Positions 6,351 to 10,874 of a DNA stretch of 10,874 nt are shown here, piece after piece. Under the pieces are notes generated by a model. It was not told where the DNA came from and ran no database searches. It saw nothing but the letters and a program-made list of their open reading frames with translations. The translations under genes were made by a program, and so were the position numbers. Origin of the DNA: Candidatus Nomurabacteria bacterium RIFCSPLOWO2_01_FULL_36_10b. Its GTDB lineage: Bacteria > Patescibacteriota > Minisyncoccia > Phycocordibacterales > UBA1006. The first letter of the stretch is position 1. Every line of letters begins with the position of its first letter. The stretch is from contig MFUQ01000014.1 in the NCBI GenBank assembly GCA_001785725.1, positions 4,066-14,939 of the forward strand. The letters are read 5' to 3'.

Positions 6351-6551
6351 TTATAAATATTTCTCCAAAATATCATGAATTAACTTTACTCTTGATATGC
6401 GCAAACGAAACGCTTCTTTTTTTAAAAATTTATCTAAATCAGCGCTAATAGCTATATCCAGCCGTACAGTATTCTTTAGTGATGCTCTACGAATATTCTT
6501 TTTGATTAGATTTTTTGCACTTGTTTTGTGTAATATTTTTTTCTTTTTCAT
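6351..6551 (-). CDS. Small ribbon-helix-helix (CopG/Arc-like) DNA-binding protein
   Basis: The protein has 66 residues. A lysine-rich N-terminus (MKKKKILHKTSAKNLIKK) leads into a pattern typical of the RHH fold: a polar-alternating strand TVRLDIAIS (about 28-36), helix A ADLDKFLKKEAFRLRI, a turn with Ser, and helix B RVKLIHDILEKYL reaching the C-terminus. Such proteins dimerise and bind DNA through the paired strands, as antitoxins, plasmid regulators or autorepressors. No toxin-like partner overlaps or abuts it, since ruvB and a tRNA are its neighbours, so it looks like a stand-alone regulator. No clear Shine-Dalgarno is seen; AGAGGAAAG lies about 15 bases upstream, too far for normal spacing. 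The fold is inferred by eye. Confidence 0.65.
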   Translation of the reverse strand: MKKKKILHKTSAKNLIKKNIRRASLKNTVRLDIAISADLDKFLKKEAFRLRISRVKLIHDILEKYL

Positions 6552-6560
6552 AAGTGGGTA

Positions 6561-6589
6561 TTGAAACTTTCCTCTAATACCTGTACTCT
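6561..6589 (+). promoter_or_regulatory. Possible promoter of tRNA-Arg
   Basis: TTGAAA (6561-6566) is followed by a 17-bp spacer and TACTCT (6584-6589). The mature tRNA would begin 10 bases after the -10 box, giving a very short 5' leader. The -35 is good and the -10 poor. It overlaps the upstream region of the divergent ribbon-helix-helix gene. Confidence 0.4.
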
Positions 6590-6598
6590 ATCAGTAAA

Positions 6599-6670
6599 GC
6601 CCCCGTAGTTCAATGGATAGAACACTGGACTTCTAAGCCAGTTATGGAGGTTCGATTCCTCCCGGGGGCA
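6599..6670 (+). tRNA. tRNA-Arg, anticodon UCU
   Basis: A 72-base cloverleaf can be drawn. The acceptor stem is GCCCCCG (6599-6605) with CGGGGGC (6663-6669) and discriminator A6670. The D stem is GTTC/GAAC with loop AATGGATA. The anticodon arm has loop CTTCTAA giving anticodon TCT, which reads AGA and probably AGG. A 4-base variable loop follows, then the T stem GGAGG/CCTCC with loop TTCGATT. The base pair next to the anticodon loop (31-39) is an A-G mismatch. The 3' CCA is not encoded (genomic ACAA follows the stem), so a CCA-adding enzyme is needed. Confidence 0.95.
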
Positions 6671-6700
6671 CAATTCATAACTTGGTCGGAAAATAACATT

Positions 6701-6728
6701 TTGAATAAGCTCTAAATTATGGTTTAAT
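6701..6728 (+). promoter_or_regulatory. Predicted promoter of the 52-aa/423-aa operon
   Basis: TTGAAT (6701-6706) is followed by a 16-bp spacer and TTTAAT (6723-6728), preceded by TGG at 6720-6722, which makes an extended -10. The first ATG of the operon is at 6738, 10 bases downstream, so the leader would be at most a few bases and no Shine-Dalgarno is present. Confidence 0.5.
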
Positions 6729-6737
6729 TTATGATAT

Positions 6738-6896
6738 ATGAATAACATTTCTAAGAAAACACGAGATGGACAAGAGGACCAGATAAGCAAAATCATCAAA
6801 GCATGTTTTATGCGGGTCTTGTATGAAATAAATATTAAAGAGAGAAGAAAGCTTATTGATTTGAGTAGAAAGTATTCAAATAAAACAAAAATATGA
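6738..6896 (+). CDS. Small hypothetical protein (52 aa), first gene of a two-gene operon
   Basis: I do not recognise this small protein. It is basic and mostly helical in character (QISKIIKACFMRVLYEINI, then KERRKLIDLSRKY), with one cysteine (C23) and no signal peptide. Its stop overlaps the start of the next gene as ATGA (6893-6896), the usual sign of translational coupling, and an extended -10 promoter lies just upstream. These two points are the main support for a real gene, since length alone would not be convincing. It might be a leader peptide that sets translation of the 423-aa gene, or a small partner protein. Confidence 0.55.
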   Translation: MNNISKKTRDGQEDQISKIIKACFMRVLYEINIKERRKLIDLSRKYSNKTKI

Positions 6897-8164
6897 AAAA
6901 TGGCTTTACAAATGAGTACAAAGAAGAAATTAAAGATGAGGAGAGAATATTGCCAGAAAAACTTAACACTTTTGTAGAAGAAATAAGGGAGTGGTCTGAA
7001 AATCAGATAAAACTATCTGAAGAATCTAGCACGCAATTGACGCAATATATTGAAAAAAAATGCGCGCCAATAGAAAAAGAAGAGAAATTTAAGAAAGAGG
7101 CCGTGGTAATTAAGGAACAATATAACCACGAAAGAAAAACTTTGTTCAATCGGATCGCACGCATGATTGGCGAGTTTGGGAAATTTGCTGGCACTAGCGT
7201 AGTGACGTTTTCTCTTTTTGTGCATTTTTGCAGACAAGAATACCCAGATCGTTTAACTTATAATGCACAACCAGAAGAAGTAACATGGAATGTTGAAACA
7301 AAAACCGAGCTTGAGAAGCTTTCAAAGGATTATGTGAATACATATAAATGGGAAAACAGAGAATTAGTTAAAGAATGCAATATATCAGATAACGAGCTGG
7401 AGGATAGATTCAATACTTTTGTTTCTGACTATATGCCAAATGTTCAAATCATCACTTTTAAAAATCTAGACGAAGCAACAAGTAAATTTGAGATGTTAAT
7501 CGGAGAATATATACTTGGGAGGAAAGATAATGAAGCATTTTATAGAAATGAAAAAATTTACTATCAAAAAACCGAAAGATCTAATGATACAGAAAATTTT
7601 ATAGCGGAATTATCGCACCATATAAATAAAGATGCTAATTATAGAAGGAAAGCTGAGTATTTAAAAGATTTAATTGATGTTGGCTTGGAACAAATAGAAA
7701 CGTACAAGGACTTATCATCAGTTGAGTTTCAAGCGCATTCAATAACAGAACCAGCAATAATACGATACTTATTTGCTGGGAAAGAAGATTGGGACACCCC
7801 ATTTAGCGAGATATATAATGTTTACCATGAGTATAGTAAGGCACTTATTGAAATATGTGAAAATAATTACAGCCCTGAGTTCTTTAAAATCATCCACCAG
7901 TCAGTAATCTCAGAGATGTCAGATTATGCTCTTGATGGTTTTAAAACCATCCAGGATGTGATTAATAATAAGAACTTAGCCATTAATAATTTAAAATTAA
8001 TAAATAATGAAATAAATATAACTTGTAAAAATTTTAATACATCTCAAAAGGAAGAGGTTTTTGATAATACTGCTCCTTCTATGCTAGGAGAAAATGACCA
8101 ATCAAAAATTAAGGATAAAATTTTATTTATAAAAAATTCTATTGAGTTAGGGGGGGTTGAATGA
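6893..8164 (+). CDS. Hypothetical protein (423 aa) with AExxH and ExxAH motifs
   Basis: I cannot name this protein. Residues 1-90 are highly charged and probably helical or coiled coil. A hydrophobic patch (about 98-112, GTSVVTFSLFVHF) may contact or cross the membrane but is short for a standard anchor. The stretch EYPDRLTYNAQPEEV (116-130) separates it from a mostly helical C-terminal part. Within this, FIAELSHHI (236-244) has the shape of an HExxH helix whose first His is Ala, and VEFQAHSI (277-284) offers Glu278 and His282 about 35 residues later. The set E239/H242/E278/H282 could bind a metal, but this is inference. The C-terminus is Asn- and Lys-rich and looks disordered. A run of seven G (8150-8156) precedes the stop. 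It overlaps the 52-aa ORF by ATGA and converges with the rhodanese-like gene. Confidence 0.85.
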   Translation: MKNGFTNEYKEEIKDEERILPEKLNTFVEEIREWSENQIKLSEESSTQLTQYIEKKCAPIEKEEKFKKEAVVIKEQYNHERKTLFNRIARMIGEFGKFAGTSVVTFSLFVHFCRQEYPDRLTYNAQPEEVTWNVETKTELEKLSKDYVNTYKWENRELVKECNISDNELEDRFNTFVSDYMPNVQIITFKNLDEATSKFEMLIGEYILGRKDNEAFYRNEKIYYQKTERSNDTENFIAELSHHINKDANYRRKAEYLKDLIDVGLEQIETYKDLSSVEFQAHSITEPAIIRYLFAGKEDWDTPFSEIYNVYHEYSKALIEICENNYSPEFFKIIHQSVISEMSDYALDGFKTIQDVINNKNLAINNLKLINNEINITCKNFNTSQKEEVFDNTAPSMLGENDQSKIKDKILFIKNSIELGGVE

Positions 8165-8199
8165 AAAGATAGACAACACTGCTATTTAACCATAGTGTC

Positions 8200-8838
8200 C
8201 TAGCAACTAAACTCTCCATCACCGCAAGGAGAAGGAAGCTCACGCGCTATAGGAATGCCGGGATCTTTGCCTTTCCATATGTAATCTTCTACTTTTGTTG
8301 GGGACTCACCATCGTGATTCCATAAATCCCAATAATAGCGCCACTCGTTCCATCCGGTAATAAGAGTTTTTACATAGATGTCGTGTTCTGCGAGAATCTT
8401 CCCTATTTTTCTACCTGTCATACAAGGGATACTATAGCAATATGTAATAATGTCTTTGCCTGGATTTGCTTCTATGATATCTCTAAATTGACCGACGATT
8501 CTATCTACTTCTTCATAAGCAGGAGTATTTGGATCTTTATATGCAGGAACATTTATAGCACTAATAATATGCTCTTTTTCATATTCTTGCGCACTTCGCA
8601 AGTCAACTAGTATAAAATCGCCACCTCCTTTTGTAAGCTGTGTTCTAATACTGTGTGGACTTACATGGGCCGCACTTTCCACCTCATAAAAATCTTTGAT
8701 AAGTTCTTCTTGTGAGTCTCCTCTCGAATCATCAATTAATTTTGTTACTCCTATTGTAACTAAACTACCAACAACTGCAGAGATAATAATTGTAGTAATA
8801 AAAAATTTTGTAGTATCCATATTAATTAATCTATCCAT
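8200..8838 (-). CDS. Membrane-anchored rhodanese-like protein
   Basis: The protein has 212 residues. An N-terminal signal anchor (about 12-33, FFITTIIISAVVGSLVTIGV) places the rest outside the cytoplasm. The rhodanese fold is shown by VDLRSAQEYEKEHIISAINVP (D79, R81, E85, H90) and by the active-site region ITYCYSIPCMTGRK. Two cysteines, C134 and C139, could serve. C139 starts a CxxGxK loop close to the canonical CxxGxR, while C134 follows the strand as in the usual YC. Two more cysteines close the protein (C205, C212). Rhodaneses move sulfane sulfur, but next to VKOR and DsbA a thiol-redox role is also possible. The start at 8838 is just after TATAAT (8848-8843); Met7 at 8820 is an alternative. 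It lies 22 bases downstream of VKOR. Confidence 0.88.
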   Translation of the reverse strand: MDRLINMDTTKFFITTIIISAVVGSLVTIGVTKLIDDSRGDSQEELIKDFYEVESAAHVSPHSIRTQLTKGGGDFILVDLRSAQEYEKEHIISAINVPAYKDPNTPAYEEVDRIVGQFRDIIEANPGKDIITYCYSIPCMTGRKIGKILAEHDIYVKTLITGWNEWRYYWDLWNHDGESPTKVEDYIWKGKDPGIPIARELPSPCGDGEFSC

Positions 8839-8842
8839 AATA

Positions 8843-8851
8843 ATTATAACA
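8843..8851 (-). promoter_or_regulatory. Predicted extended -10 promoter of the rhodanese-like gene
   Basis: The minus strand reads TGTTATAAT (8851-8843), the same nine bases as the tyrS extended -10. The first ATG begins at 8838, only 5 bases after the hexamer, and the next in-frame ATG is at 8820. Depending on the exact start site, the mRNA is leaderless from 8838 or has an approximately 16-base leader to 8820. The gene may also be read through from VKOR. Confidence 0.45.
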
Positions 8852-8857
8852 ATATTT

Positions 8858-8880
8858 GTGTCATTTTGCTAATTCTTTAG
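8858..8880 (-). repeat. 23-bp direct repeat, copy at the 3' end of VKOR
   Basis: This is identical over 23 bases to 9283-9305. On the minus strand it encodes KELAK and the TGA stop of VKOR, then continues into ATGACAC. Here the ATG of the ATGA opens only a 6-codon frame (MTQILL, then stop), whereas in the other copy the same ATGA is the real start of VKOR. Confidence 0.95.
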
Positions 8881-9289
8881 CAAAAATATACATGCCAGTT
8901 ACAAAAAGAATCGTTGAAGTGCCAGCGGAAACAATACAATATTGGCATATACTTTTAATAACAAAAAGCATCAAGAAGACGAGAAATAGCGACATAACAA
9001 ATCCAACTATCGTTCCATATGATGCATATTTTATTATCTTTTTATTCCCACTTGTTAAATATGCAACTGACAAAATTATAAAAGCTAGATAATAAAATGA
9101 CCCAAGAAGAGAAACTGGTATTCCTGCAACTTCACTATATTCACTAGTAAGAACAACCTCACACCCATCTGTTGTACATGGCGGGATTCCGCCACTATAA
9201 TGTTCAACCGTAAGATAAGTCGCATCGGCAAATCCAATCGCGCTTATTATAAGAAGAATAATTGCGGTTATTTTTAGATATCGTGTCAT
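8861..9289 (-). CDS. VKOR-family (vitamin K epoxide reductase-like) disulfide-forming membrane protein
   Basis: Integral membrane protein that reoxidises DsbA-like partners and passes electrons to quinone, replacing DsbB in many bacteria. It has 142 residues with four or five hydrophobic helices (about 6-24, 58-78, 85-110, 117-136). The outer loop has the first cysteine pair, C38 and C43 (PCTTDGCEVV), and GIPVSLLGSFYY is typical of the family. The active CXXC is CQYC (C115-C118) near the end of a helix. No thioredoxin domain is fused, so the neighbouring dsbA-like gene supplies it. Its start overlaps the dsbA stop by ATGA, implying coupled translation. The last five codons and stop are part of a 23-bp repeat shared with dsbA. 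Confidence 0.93.
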   Translation of the reverse strand: MTRYLKITAIILLIISAIGFADATYLTVEHYSGGIPPCTTDGCEVVLTSEYSEVAGIPVSLLGSFYYLAFIILSVAYLTSGNKKIIKYASYGTIVGFVMSLFLVFLMLFVIKSICQYCIVSAGTSTILFVTGMYIFAKELAK

Positions 9290-9305
9290 TTTGCTAATTC
9301 TTTAG
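9283..9305 (-). repeat. 23-bp direct repeat, copy at the dsbA/VKOR junction
   Basis: This is identical over 23 bases to 8858-8880. It holds the last codons of the dsbA-like gene (KELAK), its TGA stop and the overlapping ATGACA start of VKOR. A match of this length by chance inside one 10-kb window is very unlikely, so it points to duplication or recombination between the two gene ends. Confidence 0.95.
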
Positions 9306-9951
9306 AAATAACTTTATCAAATTCTTCAAATGAGCGTGGGTTGGTCATTTTCTCTCCATTTAAAAAAAATGTTGGGGTGCCAGTAACATTAAGCAATATT
9401 CCTTCTCTATAACTTTCAGATATTTTATCTCTAATTTCTTTTGAATCTATATCATTTTTAAATTTATCTTCATCCAAACCCAATGTTTTAGCATAACCTG
9501 TAAAAATTTCTTTTGCATTATTATTTTTTGACCACTCTTCTTGATTTTTATAAATCATATCGTGCATTTCCCAAAATTTTCCTTGTAAACCGGCTACTTC
9601 TGCTGAAGCCGCGGAAAGTTTTGCGTTTTCATGTATATTAGAAAGCGGGAAATGTCTGTAAACAAAACCAATTTGAGAACCGAACTTCTCTTCAACTTGT
9701 TTTATTAAAGAATGATATGCGGCGCATGCTTGACACTGAAAGTCGGCATATTCAATAATAATAACTTTTGCGTCTTTACTACCTTGTACCCAATCGGATT
9801 CTCTAACTTGCGTAATTTGTTGAGTATTATCATCAATTTTTGCGTCCTTATCTAGCTTATCTGATTTCCCTCCAACCAAAACCAATATAATAACTAACGC
9901 AATAATTAATACCACCACAACCAACCAAATAATACCGTTGTTTTTTGTCAT
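9286..9951 (-). CDS. DsbA/BdbD-like membrane-anchored thiol oxidoreductase
   Basis: Extracytoplasmic thioredoxin-fold protein that introduces disulfides into exported proteins. It has 221 residues: a signal anchor (about 7-27, WLVVVVLIIALVIILVLV), a hydrophilic linker, then the thioredoxin domain starting at VIIIEYADFQCQACAAYH. The active site is CQAC (C73-C76), and the cis-proline loop is TGTPTFFLNG (P193). The helical insertion between them (KFWEMHDMIYKNQEEW) matches the DsbA_4/thioredoxin_4 group. The only cysteines are those of the CXXC. VKOR follows with an ATGA overlap and should reoxidise it. It starts 15 bases after the PilM-like stop, without a Shine-Dalgarno but close to a minus-strand TATAAT (9971-9966). 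Confidence 0.95.
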   Translation of the reverse strand: MTKNNGIIWLVVVVLIIALVIILVLVGGKSDKLDKDAKIDDNTQQITQVRESDWVQGSKDAKVIIIEYADFQCQACAAYHSLIKQVEEKFGSQIGFVYRHFPLSNIHENAKLSAASAEVAGLQGKFWEMHDMIYKNQEEWSKNNNAKEIFTGYAKTLGLDEDKFKNDIDSKEIRDKISESYREGILLNVTGTPTFFLNGEKMTNPRSFEEFDKVISKELAK

Positions 9952-9965
9952 ATAATTAGTATTGT

Positions 9966-9971
9966 ATTATA
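9966..9971 (-). promoter_or_regulatory. Possible -10 box of the dsbA-VKOR-rhodanese cluster
   Basis: A perfect TATAAT on the minus strand (9971-9966) overlaps the stop codon of the PilM-like gene. The expected start at about 9959 would leave a leader of about 8 bases before the ATG at 9951. AT-rich sequence makes chance matches easy, and read-through from the upstream gene is equally possible. Confidence 0.35.
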
Positions 9972-10874
9972 TTTTTCTCATTTTTTCAACAGCGCCAGCA
10001 AGAGCTGGGGCAAAAATTGGAATATCATGTATATCAATTTCAGGGACAGTACGAGTCACTTCAGGAAATAATCGCCATATATCTACATGGCGAACCGGCA
10101 ACTGCAATGCTTGCTCAAGATGTTCAATAAACCCTAGAATATGCGAACCCCTACCTAAAACAACAATTTGTTGAATTGGGCCACGATCATGAAGTGGTTG
10201 GTAAACAGAAATATGGTGTTTCTCACGCAATGAAAGTAATTTATCAATAAGTGGTTGTACCAACATTTGTAAACGCTTTAGAAGTTCTGGCTCGTGGTGC
10301 GTATGGCGAAGGCCGTGTTTATCATGTATGCGTCGAGCGGAATCATGGTCTATTGATAAGAATGATTTTATTGTCTCAATTAAATTATTCTCTCCAACTT
10401 CGTATTTTTGAAGAGCAGTTACTGTAGAGCCGTGTACTAAAGCAATATAACTTATCTCTGATTCAATACTTACCATAAGATACGTGTGTTTTGAATCACT
10501 ATGAAGTCGCGCGACACTATATGGTAATGATTCAAAAAATATATTATTAAATCCAGCATTCCGCATAATGTCTGTATATGATAAAAGAAGTGAACGCGGA
10601 TATGTTATCCCAACAATATGAATGGTATTAGCCTTATTGTCGCTTTCTCCAACAATTTCATATTCACAAATAACATCATCTAGCGTGTGTTGCGTTTCTC
10701 TTGCAATATATGATGACATAACTTCTTTTATACGTTGAGTTATGTCTATTTTATTTTTTGAAGAATTATTTTCTGTATAGTCATCTTTCAAAGGCACAGC
10801 GACAGTAAAAACATGCGTATGTTCTGTAGGAATAATAATTGATACTGGAATGTTATTATATTTTGATAATACAC
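9967..10874 (-). CDS. PilM/FtsA-like actin-fold ATPase, 5' end outside window
   Basis: About 301 C-terminal residues are visible. The frame stays open to the right edge, so the N-terminus is missing; the Val codon at 10797 is internal. The layout fits the ASKHA/PilM fold: a DIMRNAGFNNIFFESLPYSVARL segment, where PilM proteins place their link between subdomains, then a second phosphate-site strand (YLMVSIESEISYIALVHGSTV), a helical stretch with a PLIDKLLSL helix, IQQIVVLGRGSHILGFIEHLEQAL (the adenosine motif) and a terminal IFAPALAGAVEKM. PilM is the cytoplasmic inner-membrane platform ATPase partner of type IV pili. FtsA is the main alternative, and no neighbouring pil gene is visible to decide. 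It lies directly upstream of dsbA. Confidence 0.65.
   Translation of the reverse strand, partial: VLSKYNNIPVSIIIPTEHTHVFTVAVPLKDDYTENNSSKNKIDITQRIKEVMSSYIARETQHTLDDVICEYEIVGESDNKANTIHIVGITYPRSLLLSYTDIMRNAGFNNIFFESLPYSVARLHSDSKHTYLMVSIESEISYIALVHGSTVTALQKYEVGENNLIETIKSFLSIDHDSARRIHDKHGLRHTHHEPELLKRLQMLVQPLIDKLLSLREKHHISVYQPLHDRGPIQQIVVLGRGSHILGFIEHLEQALQLPVRHVDIWRLFPEVTRTVPEIDIHDIPIFAPALAGAVEKMRKI

Noticed and set aside
6548..6799. Minus-strand 83-codon frame across the tRNA-Arg gene.
   Set aside because: It runs through the tRNA and the operon promoter and has no recognisable protein features.
6599..8164. Integrated element using the 3' end of tRNA-Arg as attachment site.
   Set aside because: No second copy of the tRNA 3' end and no integrase gene are visible in the window, and the base composition of the following genes matches the surroundings.
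8176..8198. Hairpin ACACT/AGTGT in the convergent gap between the 423-aa gene and the rhodanese-like gene as a terminator.
   Set aside because: The stem is only 5 bp with a 13-base loop, and only a short CTTTTC follows on the minus strand, so it is too weak to call.
8844..8864. Short ORF MTQILL after VKOR starting at the repeated ATGA.
   Set aside because: Six codons then a stop. It is treated as a by-product of the 23-bp repeat, not a gene.
1..10874. CRISPR array, insertion sequence or phage module.
   Set aside because: No regularly spaced repeats, transposase, integrase or phage structural genes were seen on either strand.

Overview
The window is AT-rich, tightly packed bacterial DNA that looks like a Candidate Phyla Radiation (Patescibacteria) genome, most likely a Parcubacteria-type lineage. 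This rests on the gene mix (trimmed single-copy housekeeping genes, a shortened YebC, a PilM/FtsA-like ATPase, and a membrane-tethered DsbA/VKOR/rhodanese set), on gaps of a few bases between genes, on almost no Shine-Dalgarno sequences, and on a tRNA without an encoded CCA. Several genes end in TGA and no recognised gene is interrupted by TGA. UGA is therefore a stop, which argues against the recoded Gracilibacteria and Absconditabacteria. The lineage is inferred from style, not from a marker search.

Layout. Positions 1-1997 (minus) hold most of a class A penicillin-binding protein with a histidine-rich cytoplasmic head; its 3' end lies outside the window. It is divergent from tyrS (2038-3255, plus), and both promoters fit in the 40-base gap. 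tyrS converges on a small very acidic ORF (3258-3470, minus), which follows ruvC (3558-4085, minus) and yebC (4098-4631, minus). An orphan gene of 147 codons (4733-5176, plus) diverges from yebC and converges, across two hairpins, on ruvB (5234-6199, minus). Positions 6220-6297 hold a cluster of GC-rich palindromes, followed by a lone ribbon-helix-helix protein (6351-6551, minus) and tRNA-Arg(UCU) (6599-6670, plus). Next is an apparent two-gene operon of unknown function on the plus strand: a 52-codon ORF (6738-6896) overlapping by ATGA a 423-codon gene (6893-8164). The last third, all on the minus strand, is a PilM/FtsA-like gene entering from the right edge (9967-10874), then dsbA-like (9286-9951), VKOR (8861-9289) and a membrane-anchored rhodanese-like gene (8200-8838).

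How the parts work together. ruvC, yebC and ruvB are a broken-up version of the common bacterial yebC-ruvC-ruvA-ruvB neighbourhood, with no ruvA here. DsbA and VKOR form a standard extracytoplasmic disulfide-making pair, and the rhodanese-like protein with a CX4C pair probably works in the same compartment. The penicillin-binding protein has only two cysteines in the visible part, both predicted outside the membrane, so it is a plausible client.

The most interesting signals are: (1) a repeated promoter arrangement in which a -10 box, often with an extended TGn, sits about 5-10 bases before the start codon, implying leaderless mRNAs for tyrS, the PBP gene, yebC, ruvB and probably others; (2) an exact 23-bp direct repeat covering the 3' ends of both dsbA and VKOR, including the ATGA junction; (3) the unrecognised 52/423-codon operon with AExxH and ExxAH motifs; (4) a YebC lacking about 70 residues internally; and (5) the GC-rich palindrome cluster upstream of ruvB.
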